Assembly (NCBI RefSeq): GCF_017068395.1
Contig: NZ_CP070619.1
Location: 4,154,001 to 4,218,000, forward strand
DNA: 64,000 nucleotides
DNA from: Rhodococcus pseudokoreensis
GTDB lineage: Bacteria; Actinomycetota; Actinomycetes; Mycobacteriales; Mycobacteriaceae
Direction: 5' to 3'
The notes under the pieces were generated by a model. It saw nothing but the letters and a program-made list of their open reading frames with translations, searched no databases and was not told where the DNA came from. Each line of letters begins with the position of its first letter. The first letter of the stretch is position 1. Below are positions 9,224 to 18,012 of this stretch, piece after piece. Both the position numbers and the translations under genes were made by a program.

Positions 9224-10748
9224 CGGAATCCTTCTTTGTCGGGCCACTCGTAAACTGGTTAACGCCTTCGGGTTCCCCCATCGCATGCATGACGTGTTTG
9301 GTACGGCAGTAGTCGTCCAGCGCGTAAATGGAGTTGTCGCGACCGTAGCCCGACCTGCCGAAGCCCACCCAGGGCATCTCGGTTGCGCCGACCAGGTGCG
9401 CGTTCACCCACACGGTGCCGAAGTCGAGTGCCTCGGTGACGCGCAGCGCACGGCCCTGGTCTTTGGTCCACACCGAGGAGGCCAGACCGTAGTCGACGTC
9501 GTTGGCCTTGCTGATCGCCTCGGACTCACTGGTGAAGGTTTCCACCGAGATGACCGGTCCGAAGACCTCCTCACGAGCCATCTCTGTTCCCGAAGCGACA
9601 TTCGTGACGACTGTTGCGGGGTAGAAGAATCCGGGCCCGTCCGGAATCTCGCCGCCGGTGGCGACGACGGCGCCGTCCAGGCGTGCCTGTTCGACCATTG
9701 AGGCAACGCGGTCACGGCTGGAGGCGCTGATCAGCGGGCCGAGTTGCACGGCATCGGGGCCGGCCGGGTCGCCCGTCGTCAATGCGTCTGCGCCGCTCAC
9801 CAATCGCTGCGCCAGGGCGTCGCTGACACTGCTGTGACAGATGACGCGAGTCGCCGCTCCGCAGTCCTGGCCGGCGTTCGTGTAGCCCGCGGCAACGATG
9901 GTCTCCGCGGCCGCGTCGAGATCCGCATCGGGGAAGACGACGATCGGTGCCTTGCCGCCCAGTTCCAGGTGCACCCGTTTGATGGTGGCGGCCGCACTCT
10001 GCGCGACGAGTTGACCGGATCGCGTGCTCCCGGTGAGTGCCACCATGTCGATGTCCGGATGGCGACTGAGGGCGTCCCCGATGTCGCTCCCTCGGCCCAG
10101 GACGACGTTCAGCACACCCGGCGGAAGAATCTCCGACGCCAAGTCCACGAGTGCCAGAATGGAAAACGGTGTCAACTGTGACGGCTTCAGGACGAGTGTG
10201 TTTCCGGCGGCGAGAATGGGCGCGATCTTCCAGGCCGCCATCATCAGTGGAAAGTTCCACGGAACGATCGCGCCCACCACGCCCACCGGCTCACGGCGCA
10301 CATACGACATCGTTCCGGGCGCGTACTGGGCAGTGGCCGGTGTTTGGGCGGTACGCGCGGCTCCGGCCATGAAGCGCAAGCAATCGGAGACGACGGGGAT
10401 CTCTTCGACGGCGGCATCGATCGGCTTACCGACATTGATGGATTCCATCGCCGCGAGTAGGTCACGGTTCGCGTCGACCACGTCGGCGAGTGCGAACAAC
10501 ACCTCCGCGCGATCACCGGGCGTGCGCCGGCTCCAATCCCCGAACGCGGCGCGGGCGGACTTGACCGCGGCGTCGACATCGGCTGTCGTTCCATTGGGAA
10601 TGGTGCCCAGCGACGCCCCGGTCGCAGGGTTCAGAACGGTGATTTCGGCCGCGCTTTCGGAGGAGACAAAGGCCCCGTTGACGAAGTGGGCTCTGGGAAG
10701 ACCCGCGAGACGGCGTTGTGCGTCGGCCAATACGTCGGAAGTGATCAT
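9216..10748 (-). CDS. NAD(P)-dependent aldehyde dehydrogenase, gamma-aminobutyraldehyde dehydrogenase-like
   Basis: The protein has 510 residues. Catalytic Cys is about residue 296 (NAGQDCGAATRV) and the general-base Glu about residue 263 (HLELGGKAP). The cofactor motif is PWNFPLMMAAWKIAPILAAG. The segment FMAGAAR followed by PLMMAAWK and the NAGQDC context resemble E. coli PatD-type aminobutyraldehyde dehydrogenases more than glucarate-type or fatty aldehyde enzymes. ATG 10748 has GAGGGA upstream and is preferred over an ATG five codons earlier. The permease start overlaps its 3' end. Likely reaction: oxidation of an (amino)aldehyde intermediate to the acid. Aldehyde dehydrogenase is certain; the amine link is a resemblance-based inference. 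Confidence 0.9.
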   Translation of the reverse strand: MITSDVLADAQRRLAGLPRAHFVNGAFVSSESAAEITVLNPATGASLGTIPNGTTADVDAAVKSARAAFGDWSRRTPGDRAEVLFALADVVDANRDLLAAMESINVGKPIDAAVEEIPVVSDCLRFMAGAARTAQTPATAQYAPGTMSYVRREPVGVVGAIVPWNFPLMMAAWKIAPILAAGNTLVLKPSQLTPFSILALVDLASEILPPGVLNVVLGRGSDIGDALSRHPDIDMVALTGSTRSGQLVAQSAAATIKRVHLELGGKAPIVVFPDADLDAAAETIVAAGYTNAGQDCGAATRVICHSSVSDALAQRLVSGADALTTGDPAGPDAVQLGPLISASSRDRVASMVEQARLDGAVVATGGEIPDGPGFFYPATVVTNVASGTEMAREEVFGPVISVETFTSESEAISKANDVDYGLASSVWTKDQGRALRVTEALDFGTVWVNAHLVGATEMPWVGFGRSGYGRDNSIYALDDYCRTKHVMHAMGEPEGVNQFTSGPTKKDSDD

Positions 10749-10810
10749 GTTTCCCTCGAACAATTCTGTTGGTGACGGTGAGGTGCAGCGCGAACAGACG
10801 CGCTATTCGG

Positions 10811-11878
10811 CTAACGCGATACGGACTCCGAGATCGCAGCGGTGATGCGCTCGACTGCGGCGCGGCTCGCGGGACTGATACGGGTCAATGAAATGAACCC
10901 GTGCACCAGTCCGCCTTCCCGCAACAGCTGCGTCGGAACTCCGTTCTCCCGCAGTCGTTCCGCATACGCAATGCCTTCATCGCGCAGGGGGTCGAAACCT
11001 GCGACGCAGACCACCGCGGGCGGCAGCCCGGACAGATGTTCGGCCCGGATCGGGGAGATCCGTGGATCAGCCGTGTCCACTCCGGCCGGCAGATACTGAT
11101 CGGTGAACCACGCGATCTGCTTCGCCGTCAGAGCGGGGTTCGTGGCGAATTCCGTTCGCGAAGCGCGTTCGTCGACCAGATCGGTGACCGGATAGATCAG
11201 TACCTGCAGCTGCGGCTGAATGTCCTGTCCCAGAATCTGCTGAGCGAGCACCGCAGTCAGATTCGCCCCCGCGCTGTCACCGGCAATGATGATCGCCCTC
11301 GGGTTGTGACCCCACTGCGCTGCGTGCTCGACCGCGAACTTCCAGGCGGTCAACGCGTCGTCGGTGGCAGCGGGGAACGGATGCTCGGGCGCCCGCCGGT
11401 ACTCGATCGACAGCACGTCGACGTCGGCACCCGAAGCGAGCAGTCTCGCGGGCGAGTCGTAGCTGGCCCTGCTGCCGAGCACAAATCCGCCGCCGTGGAA
11501 GAAGACGAGCAGTCCCCGCGATGTCGCACGGGCGCGATACCGGGTTGCCCGGAGTCCACTCGGCAAACTGAGTTCCTCCGCAATCGCGAACGGAGGGAAG
11601 TCCTCGGCGAAGATGCGGGCTTGCGCTTCCTCGAGAATGCGCGCGTTCGCCGCGGTGCCGTCGCTGTAGTCGTCGGCCATCTCCGCGATTCGCATCAGAG
11701 CCGCGATCTCGGGAGCCATCCGGTCGCCCTCGTTGTCGACCGGCACTTTCACCAGTCGGCCGAGTATGCCTTCCGGCATCCGGCCGAGAGCCGTGAAGAC
11801 CAGGCGTTGTACGCGCTCGGCGAACGACAGCGCAGGCGCGGATACCGGAGCGCCGGAACCGATTGCCGACGTCGTCAT
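10811..11878 (-). CDS. Alpha/beta-hydrolase fold-3 (HSL-family) esterase
   Basis: The 355-residue product has the oxyanion-hole motif HGGGFVLG at residues 128-135 and the nucleophile elbow GDSAGAN with Ser about 202. The Asp (FDPLRDEG) and His (VHGFISL) complete the triad in order. This is the hormone-sensitive-lipase type of carboxylesterase. ATG 11878 overlaps the stop of the Baeyer-Villiger monooxygenase gene (ATGA). This BVMO-esterase pairing is well known in ketone degradation: the oxygenase inserts oxygen to form an ester or lactone, which the esterase opens. That pairing makes the functional inference fairly strong although the compound is unknown. Confidence 0.9.
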   Translation of the reverse strand: MTTSAIGSGAPVSAPALSFAERVQRLVFTALGRMPEGILGRLVKVPVDNEGDRMAPEIAALMRIAEMADDYSDGTAANARILEEAQARIFAEDFPPFAIAEELSLPSGLRATRYRARATSRGLLVFFHGGGFVLGSRASYDSPARLLASGADVDVLSIEYRRAPEHPFPAATDDALTAWKFAVEHAAQWGHNPRAIIIAGDSAGANLTAVLAQQILGQDIQPQLQVLIYPVTDLVDERASRTEFATNPALTAKQIAWFTDQYLPAGVDTADPRISPIRAEHLSGLPPAVVCVAGFDPLRDEGIAYAERLRENGVPTQLLREGGLVHGFISLTRISPASRAAVERITAAISESVSR

Positions 11879-13455
11879 CTACTGATCACCTTTCCGGTCA
11901 CCGCGGCCAACAGTTCCACCGGGTTCTGCCGAGGTCCGGCGGATTGTTCCGGCTGCGGAGTGACCTCATGCCCTCCGGAAGTCCCGAACCGTAGGTTGCC
12001 GTCGATCAGGGGTCCCTTGTAGAGCTTCTGGTCGTTGCGGTAGATGGTCTTCAACTGCCACGGCGCCTCGGTCCCCTGCCGGGGAAATTGATCTTCGCCG
12101 CGCTGCATGTAGCCGGCCGAGAGGTCGAACATCGATTGGGTGGTCATCGAACCATCGGCGACGGGTACCACCGAGTCGTATCCGCGCTCGTCCATGTACT
12201 CCAGCAGCGAGCAGTAGTACTTCATCAACAGCCCGATCTTGAGCGTCCACGACGACTTGGTGTAACCCATGGCGAAGGCCCAGTTGGGAACCCCGGACAA
12301 CAGGCTGCTGCGGTAGGTGACCGTCTTCGATGGATCAACGGGCTTCCCGTCGACGGTTTGCTTGATGCCACCGATGAACCGCATGTTGAGGCCCGTGGCG
12401 GTAACGATGACGTCGGCGTCGAGTTCGCGCCCCGATTCGAGCAGTATCCCGTTCTTCGTGAAACGCTCGATCCGATCGGTGACGACCGATGCGTCGCCGT
12501 CGCGGATGGTTTTGAAAAAGTCACCGTCGGGCGCCAGACACAGACGCTGGTCCCAGGGCTCGTACGGCGGATTGAAATGTGTGTCCACGTCGTAGCCGGC
12601 GGGGAGCTCTTTGCTGGTGAGGTAGCGGACGAGTTTGCGTCCCTGCTTGGGGAAATGCGACAGGAAATTCACGACCGCCCAGTCGATCCACACGTTCTTG
12701 AATCGCGTCAGGGCATATCCACGCTTCTCTCCGAACATCCTGGTGAGCCGCAAATTCAGTGTATCGACGCGCGGAAGTGTCAGGATGTAACTCGGGGTGC
12801 GCTGAAGCATCGTCACGTGAGCCGCCGCCTGCGGCCCGGTCGCCATGGCGGGAATCAGAGTGATAGCCGTAGCGCCGCTACCGATTACGACCACTTTCTT
12901 ATCGGAATGGTCGTAGTTCTCGGGCCAATGCTGCGGGTGAATGATGTCGCCCTCGAAATCGTCGCTTCCGGCGAACGTGGGCGCGTAACCCTGATCGTAA
13001 CGGTAATATCCGGTCGCGCTGAACACCCAGCCGGCCTTGATCCGGATGTCTTCGGTCGAGCCGTCCTCGAGGGTCTTTCGGACGCTCAGTGTCCATTCCG
13101 CGTCCGCGCTGGACCAATCGGCAGAAGTCGCCTCGTGACGGAACCGGATGAGGCTTCCGATACCGCGCTCCTCCACAGTCTCACGCATGTAGTCCTGAAT
13201 CATGTGCCCCTCGGAGATCGCCGTCTCGTGGAGCCAGGGCTTGAACTCGTACGCGAACGTATGCAAGTCCGAGTCGGAGCGAATACCCGGATACCTGAAC
13301 AGGTCCCAGGTTCCGCCGACACTCCCGCGAGCCTCCAGGATGATGACCTTCTTCCCGGGGAATGCCTCCGTGATGTAGCAGGCCGCTCCGACTCCCGAGA
13401 TGCCGGCGCCAATGATGACGATGTGGGCGTGCTCGGTTGCAGTGGAAACTTTCAT
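11875..13455 (-). CDS. EtaA-type Baeyer-Villiger flavin monooxygenase
   Basis: This 526-residue enzyme has an FAD Rossmann motif GAGISG at 16-21 and the BVMO fingerprint FxGxxxHxxxW at residues 167-177 (FEGDIIHPQHW). An NADPH-binding GSGATA motif is near 192. GGTWDLFRYPGIRSDSDLHT and GYDVDTHFNPPYEPWDQRLC resemble the mycobacterial EtaA subgroup. Family reaction: NADPH- and O2-dependent conversion of a ketone to an ester or lactone, or S-oxidation. It is the first gene of the run leading through the esterase, and divergent from the dioxygenase/imine-reductase pair across a 375-base control region with three dyads. The SD (AAGGCGG) is modest. Confidence 0.92.
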   Translation of the reverse strand: MKVSTATEHAHIVIIGAGISGVGAACYITEAFPGKKVIILEARGSVGGTWDLFRYPGIRSDSDLHTFAYEFKPWLHETAISEGHMIQDYMRETVEERGIGSLIRFRHEATSADWSSADAEWTLSVRKTLEDGSTEDIRIKAGWVFSATGYYRYDQGYAPTFAGSDDFEGDIIHPQHWPENYDHSDKKVVVIGSGATAITLIPAMATGPQAAAHVTMLQRTPSYILTLPRVDTLNLRLTRMFGEKRGYALTRFKNVWIDWAVVNFLSHFPKQGRKLVRYLTSKELPAGYDVDTHFNPPYEPWDQRLCLAPDGDFFKTIRDGDASVVTDRIERFTKNGILLESGRELDADVIVTATGLNMRFIGGIKQTVDGKPVDPSKTVTYRSSLLSGVPNWAFAMGYTKSSWTLKIGLLMKYYCSLLEYMDERGYDSVVPVADGSMTTQSMFDLSAGYMQRGEDQFPRQGTEAPWQLKTIYRNDQKLYKGPLIDGNLRFGTSGGHEVTPQPEQSAGPRQNPVELLAAVTGKVISR

Positions 13456-13529
13456 AGTCGTTCCGCCTTCCCATGGAACAAAGTGATTGCGGACAACCGT
13501 GCAGGTTCAGGTGTGCGCCACACCACACC

Positions 13530-13653
13530 GTGATGCATCACAATGCAGCGACATGCGGTGCATGTTGCACACCCGCGCCCTTTTGGTTCGACAGCGATCC
13601 GCGATCTGGGCCCGCTTCTTCACGGCAGGCCTAGCCGAGGTGCACATTGCACC
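13530..13653. promoter_or_regulatory. Three dyads in the divergent promoter region between BVMO and dioxygenase genes
   Basis: Three inverted repeats are visible in the 13456-13830 intergenic region. GTGATGCATCAC (13530-13541) is a 12-bp perfect palindrome. GTGCA-TGT-TGCAC (13558-13570) and GGTGCA-CAT-TGCACC (13639-13653) share one design, TGCA half-sites around three bases, with centres 82 bp apart. The repeated motif suggests one dimeric regulator controlling both directions. The rest of the 375-base gap shows no further gene. Confidence 0.5.
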
Positions 13654-13830
13654 GTCGATGCACGGATCGTGTGGAGATTTGGTGTAGATCACTGCGGCTA
13701 CAGGGAGGATGGTGAGACGTGCGCCACATCGAGGGCCACACGATGACGACCCGCGAGCTTCCACCCCGGTCGCACGCCCCCGGTCGCGGCCCCACCCTTC
13801 GCAGCCAGTTCTATCAGCAGAGGATCACCA

Positions 13831-14697
13831 ATGACTGACACCGTCTCCGGAACCGCCCTGCGCCGGATTCCCGCCACCGCTCCGATCGAGGACATTCTCG
13901 CCGTCTTCCACGAAGACGGCGGGGTCATCATCGGCGGGTTACTCACCGACGAACAGATCGACCGCTTCAATGCCGACATCGAGCCGGACCTCGAGGCCAT
14001 CGAGCCGGGCGGCAAGAGTGACAACGAGTTCATTGCCGAGTTCTATGGCAGGAACACCAAGCGAATGGGCAACCTGGTCAAGCGAAGCAAGACGTTCCGT
14101 GAGGAAATCATCGACCACGAACTGGTCCATGCTCTCGCCGACGCGGTGTACCTGGAAGAGTCCGGGTCCTACTGGATGACCACCGCTCAGGTGATCGAGA
14201 TCGGACCGGGAAACCGGCCCCAAACCCTGCACCGCGACCTGGAGAACTGGAACCCCTTCGTCGGAATGGGGCCTGCCGGTCCCGAGGTCATGATCAACTT
14301 CCTCATCGCCCTGACGGATTTCACCGAGGAGAACGGTGCGACCCGGGTGATCCCCAAGAGCAACCTGTGGGAGGACTTCGAGAACCGCGGAACTCCCGAG
14401 GACACCGTCCCCGCTGTCATGAACAGGGGAGACGCCATCTTCTTCAGCGGAAAGACCGTGCACGGCGGCGGCGCCAACGTGACCGACAGCGACTATCGAC
14501 GGGCGGTCAGCTTCGCGTTGAACCCCGGATATCTGGTCGGCGAGGAAGCCTATCCGTTCCTGGTCGACCGAGAACTCGTCCGCACGTTGTCCGAGCGCGT
14601 GCAGCGCCTGGTCGGCTTCCGCTCGCAGTATCCGACGGGCTCACCCGGCCTGTGGATGGTCGACGCCGGCGAGCTGGCCGACTACCTCGAACTCTGA
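13831..14697 (+). CDS. Phytanoyl-CoA dioxygenase (PhyH) family Fe(II)/2-oxoglutarate oxygenase
   Basis: The protein is 288 residues. The iron-binding facial triad is visible as H134-x-D136 (TLHRDLENW) and H211 (VHGGGANV), followed by an Arg (DYRRAV) positioned to bind 2-oxoglutarate. GDAIFFSGKTVHGGG is the typical final strand of the double-stranded beta-helix. AGAGGA precedes the ATG. Family role: 2-oxoglutarate-dependent hydroxylation of a CoA ester or free small molecule. It heads a plus-strand pair with the imine-reductase-like gene, divergent from the BVMO run, so it probably acts on the same compound, for instance hydroxylating it before ring oxidation. Confidence 0.9.
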   Translation: MTDTVSGTALRRIPATAPIEDILAVFHEDGGVIIGGLLTDEQIDRFNADIEPDLEAIEPGGKSDNEFIAEFYGRNTKRMGNLVKRSKTFREEIIDHELVHALADAVYLEESGSYWMTTAQVIEIGPGNRPQTLHRDLENWNPFVGMGPAGPEVMINFLIALTDFTEENGATRVIPKSNLWEDFENRGTPEDTVPAVMNRGDAIFFSGKTVHGGGANVTDSDYRRAVSFALNPGYLVGEEAYPFLVDRELVRTLSERVQRLVGFRSQYPTGSPGLWMVDAGELADYLEL

Positions 14698-14803
14698 CGG
14701 TTCGTCGCCGGGGGCTCGGGGCGCAGAATTCGCTAAGCCTGGAGCCCGCGGTCGACTGTTGAATCTTCCTACCTCTCACTATCTATCGCGGAGTTGATCG
14801 TCC

Positions 14804-15694
14804 TTGTCGACTGCAATCTCGGTAATCGGACTGGGAAATATGGGTACCACCCTCGCCCGGTTGTTCCTCACAGCCGGATACGAGACCGTGGTGTGGAATC
14901 GCACGGCGGCAAAAGCCGCCCCGCTGATTGAGCGGGGTGCCGTCGCCGCCTCCGATGTAACCGCCGCTGTGCGCGACACAGCCCTCTCGGTGTTCTGCAT
15001 CGCGCACTACGGCCAAGTGACCGAACTGCTCGATGAAGTGCCACCCGACACGATTGCCGGCAAGACTCTCGTGAATCTCACCTGGGGCACCGCCGACGAA
15101 GCACGATCGATGCAGAAGTGGGTCGCCGAACGCGGTGGGTTCTACCTGGACGGTGCGATTCTCGACTACCCGTCCGCCATGGGTACCCGGCAAGGGAGGG
15201 TGATTTACTCCGGTGATCGCACTGCCTTCAGTCGCCATGAGCACGCACTGTCCGCCCTCGCCCGTGCGCGCTATCAGGGCGCCGACCCCGGGCTGTCGAA
15301 TATCCTTGCGTGCGCCGGCGCGCTCTTTCACGCAGTGGCAGTCGGCGGCTTCGTGGAAGCCGCCGCTTATGCCGGTCACTACGGAGTCGGCGCGACACAA
15401 TTGCGCGATCTCGTCGTGGAGCATGGATTCGGTCTGTACGAGACTGCATTCACCGCGTACTCCCAGCACATCGATGCGGGATCGTACGACACCGATCAAG
15501 CATCCAGCAGGGTCTTCCACGAGGCCGGGCACATCATCCACGACGATGTCCGAAAGATAGGTCAACCGGGCAACCTCATCGCCGCGTTCTGCGACATGGT
15601 CGAGCCGGTGATGGCCTCCGGCGACGGCGACTTGGCAGTGTCTGCGATCTACCCCCACCTTCAGAAACCGTTCTCCCCAACACTACCGAGCTGA
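14804..15694 (+). CDS. Imine reductase-like NAD(P)-dependent enzyme (beta-hydroxyacid dehydrogenase superfamily)
   Basis: This 296-residue protein begins with a TTG start directly before the Rossmann motif (ISVIGLGNMGTTLARLF). VVWNRTAAKAAPLIERGA is the NADP-binding region. The segment YLDGAILDYPSAMGTRQG with a following YSGDRTAF is much more like imine reductases than 3-hydroxyisobutyrate dehydrogenases, whose catalytic Lys context is not seen. The C-terminal helical domain (AGALFHAVAVGGFVEAAAYAG) forms the intertwined dimer in this superfamily. Such enzymes reduce cyclic imines to amines or run in reverse. Together with the APC permease this points to a nitrogen-ring compound. Imine-reductase subtype is probable, not proven. 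Confidence 0.82.
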   Translation: MSTAISVIGLGNMGTTLARLFLTAGYETVVWNRTAAKAAPLIERGAVAASDVTAAVRDTALSVFCIAHYGQVTELLDEVPPDTIAGKTLVNLTWGTADEARSMQKWVAERGGFYLDGAILDYPSAMGTRQGRVIYSGDRTAFSRHEHALSALARARYQGADPGLSNILACAGALFHAVAVGGFVEAAAYAGHYGVGATQLRDLVVEHGFGLYETAFTAYSQHIDAGSYDTDQASSRVFHEAGHIIHDDVRKIGQPGNLIAAFCDMVEPVMASGDGDLAVSAIYPHLQKPFSPTLPS

Positions 15695-15701
15695 CCGAAC
15701 T

Positions 15702-15965
15702 ATGAAACGAACACACACCGACGACAACGCGATACTGCACCTCGCGCTCCGGTGGGCACCCTACGGTGGCGTCCCCAGTAGCGAGATATGGGTCGCGTTC
15801 GGGGTGAGCCCCGATCGGTTCTACTCCACGCTCACGCAAATACTCGGCACCCTGGCTGCGCGTGGACTCTCCCCAGAACAACGCCAATCGCTCGAACACC
15901 TGGTCCTGCGCCACTTTCGATCACCCGCAGGTGGCCGACACCTCGCGCAGAGAACAATGCGCTGA
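15702..15965 (+). CDS. Small DUF3263-like protein
   Basis: This 87-residue protein starts seven bases after the stop of the imine-reductase-like gene. The core ILHLALRWAPYGGVPSSEIW followed by FGVSPDRFYSTLTQIL matches the pattern of actinobacterial DUF3263 proteins (aromatic WxxY, then a serine-x-x-R/F-Y-x-x-L helix), which look like small helix-turn-helix proteins. No role is known to me. Close spacing suggests co-transcription, but the family usually stands alone. Confidence 0.65.
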   Translation: MKRTHTDDNAILHLALRWAPYGGVPSSEIWVAFGVSPDRFYSTLTQILGTLAARGLSPEQRQSLEHLVLRHFRSPAGGRHLAQRTMR

Positions 15966-16006
15966 CGCCTATCGGGGTCGACACGTCCGCGTCTGTGCGC
16001 AGTACT

Positions 16007-16417
16007 TCACGCGTCAGTGGCGAACAGAGCCTTCTCGGCCTCGGTGCACGGGCGGGGCCGTCGTTGCGCTCGGTCCCACATCACCAACGAAGCAGCAGAA
16101 CTCGCGTGTCTGCGTCCATGCGCAGACGTGAGCCTTTCGTGAATATCGATGCGACTGTGCCCTGCCGACGCCACGGCGATCTCGATCGTGATCGGACCAT
16201 CCGACCGCAGAAGTTCGCGTTCGAAGTCGATCTCTTGTCGCGCGACAACGTACGCCGGTTCCTGCTGTCCGAGGCTTGTGGACAGCCACGCGACTCGGGC
16301 CTCCTCGAAGAACATCATGTACGCAGTCGCCGTCATGTGTCCGAGATAGTCGAAGTCGCCGAAGCGAAAATCGAATACCGATCGCCACCTCGGTTCGAAC
16401 GGATCAGACGTGTTCAT
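16007..16417 (-). CDS. Hotdog-fold acyl-CoA thioesterase (4HBT type)
   Basis: The 136-residue product is a single hotdog domain. The long central helix is preceded by FGDFDYLGHMTATAYMMFFEE, a clear match to the 4-hydroxybenzoyl-CoA thioesterase family (D-x-x-G-H-x-x-N/A-x-x-Y-x-x-x-F/L-E). It is a relative of the thioesterase at 19798-20361: both have FDYLGHxTA, AYVVA and a conserved strand order. Expected reaction: hydrolysis of acyl-CoA thioesters. It is a single gene converging on the DUF3263-like gene; the ATG has GAAGTGAACG upstream rather than a strong SD. Confidence 0.85.
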   Translation of the reverse strand: MNTSDPFEPRWRSVFDFRFGDFDYLGHMTATAYMMFFEEARVAWLSTSLGQQEPAYVVARQEIDFERELLRSDGPITIEIAVASAGHSRIDIHERLTSAHGRRHASSAASLVMWDRAQRRPRPCTEAEKALFATDA

Positions 16418-16641
16418 CGTTCACTTCCTTGCCTCGGGGATCTACCGCTCCGGGATACGGCTACTGCCATCTATCGAAGCCATTCTGTGTGGAGCGGTAG
16501 GGAAAGTGAAGCGATCACACGCTGGTGATCACCCGTTTTGGGCGATGCGATCGGGACCGCAGGTGCCGAAGGCTGGAACCGGACAAACCCTCACCACTGG
16601 CGTTCACGGGACCACCGTCAACCAACCCATTGGAGGAAATC

Positions 16642-17172
16642 ATGGCCCTCGATACATTCGCCCTGCTGGCGGCGGTCTATGACTCGCAAGACGCCGCGAT
16701 CGCCGACTACGACGCCGTACACGATCTCTACGTCGAGGCGCACCTGATCGATACCTACGATGCGGCCGTCATCACCCGGACTGAAGCCGGCAAGGTCAAG
16801 ATCGTCAAGAAGCACGAGCAGCCGACCCGGCAGGGTGCGTGGGGTGGGCTCGGCATCGGACTGGTCGGAGGTGCGCTGGTTGCCCTGTTCCCGGCCGTCG
16901 GGCTCGGCGCCGGGTTGTTGCTGGGCGGCGCAGGCGGCGCCGGTCTCGGGGCACTCGGCGGGCACGTCGCGGCCGGGATGAGCCGCTCCGACCTCAAGGA
17001 GGTGGGCGAGCTGCTCGACGACGGGGACAGCGGACTGATCGTCGTCGCGGCGACAGACCTCGAGGCGCGGGTCGAGAAGGCGCTCGAACGCGCATCCAAG
17101 GTGACAAAGAAGCAACTCGAGGCGGACACAGAGCAGGTCGGTAAGGAGATCGACGAGGCGTCCAAGTCCTGA
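16642..17172 (+). CDS. DUF1269-type small membrane-associated protein
   Basis: The protein has 176 residues. The N-terminal part has a ferredoxin-like alpha/beta layout (LAAVYDSQDAAIADYDAVHDLY), then a glycine-rich double hydrophobic hairpin at about residues 70-115 (GLGIGLVGGALVALFPAVGLG), then a charged C-terminus rich in Lys/Glu. This is the DUF1269 pattern common in actinobacteria, often linked to stress. ATG 16642 follows GGAGGAAATC, a strong SD, and is preferred over an upstream in-frame ATG at 16525. Function unknown. Confidence 0.8.
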   Translation: MALDTFALLAAVYDSQDAAIADYDAVHDLYVEAHLIDTYDAAVITRTEAGKVKIVKKHEQPTRQGAWGGLGIGLVGGALVALFPAVGLGAGLLLGGAGGAGLGALGGHVAAGMSRSDLKEVGELLDDGDSGLIVVAATDLEARVEKALERASKVTKKQLEADTEQVGKEIDEASKS

Positions 17173-17454
17173 GATCCGGCGCCTGAACGGTGCATTCCGC
17201 GCGACTTCCGGCGCCACCGACACAGTAAGTGCAACGCTGCCAGGGCACGGTCGACGGCCGTATCGTGCTGCAATTCGCATGAATGCGGTCAAGTCCTCGC
17301 CCAGAGACTGAGGGCCACCCCGGCGTCCTCGTCTACGGCAGCGTCGAGGAGATCGCCGAGCAGGTTCCCGCCGACCTCGCCGACGCGTTGGCTCGGATTC
17401 GGTCGGCGCCCGCATCGCAAGCACCAGCGTTGCGCGGATCGGAGCTGTCGGGGG
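17173..17454. other. Intergenic stretch without a supported gene
   Basis: No coding region could be supported here. A short open frame starting near 17283 has locally gene-like composition and may be part of the frameshifted element remnant that follows, but no domain was recognised and no promoter or terminator stands out. Confidence 0.4.
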
Positions 17455-18000
17455 CCGGTGGGGCGGTCGCCACCGATCGATTACGACCGGCGCCGCCGCC
17501 TGGACTATCGCGCGGCAATTGGGTACCACCATTGACGTGATCCGCCACCTCCTCGAAAACCACCCCGTTCCCGCATCGCCCACTGCTGCAAAGAGGTTCG
17601 GACGACGTGCGGCACGAGCCGCAGCCGAAAAAGCATTGAGCCGGCCGCAGTTCGTCGACCTCTACTGCGTACAACGCCGCACTCTCGCCGAGATCGCCGC
17701 GATGATCGGAGTCAGCAGGAAGACGGCCGGGCGACTGGCACGACACCACGGCATCACGCCGACCGCCGGAGGGCCGCCGATCGATCCGGCATGGTTTCAC
17801 CACCAGAACGCCACCCAGCGGGAACTCGGGCACGAGGCGGGTCGCAGCGTGCCGCGGATGAGCCGGATCGCGAAGGATTACGGCATCCCGATTCGCACAC
17901 CGAGCGAGGCCGGCCGTACCGGACAGCTCAGCGAGCCTCAAGGACCGCACTCAAGTTATCGCCCGGTCGACTTATCGCCCGGTCGACGAGCGTTTACACC
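17455..18000 (+). pseudogene. Frameshifted helix-turn-helix protein remnant, TniQ-element type
   Basis: Two frames together resemble the large HTH proteins that accompany TniQ-like mobile elements in rhodococci. PPIDYDRRRRLDYRAA is read in one frame just before 17520. LGTTIDVIRHLLENHPVPAS and a long stretch with LYCVQRRTLAEIAAMIGVSR and RMSRIAKDYGIPIRTPSEAG are read in the frame from 17519. The natural protein appears to run across the junction near 17510-17520, so a frameshift has broken it. The second frame then runs on, antisense, into the toxin gene, suggesting its own 3' end was lost too. The call is from remembered family pattern, not from a search. Confidence 0.55.
17956..17987. repeat. 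Tandem 16-bp direct repeat at the edge of the toxin-antitoxin island
   Basis: TTATCGCCCGGTCGAC occurs twice without spacing (17956-17971 and 17972-17987), 26 bases from the toxin stop. It looks like a slip-strand or recombination scar at the junction between the broken HTH gene and the VapBC pair. Confidence 0.7.
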
Positions 18001-18012
18001 GAAGTCGGACTT

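Noticed and set aside
13530..13541. GTGATGCATCAC as a CRP-type site
   Set aside because: CRP-like sites need six bases between GTGA and TCAC; here there are four.
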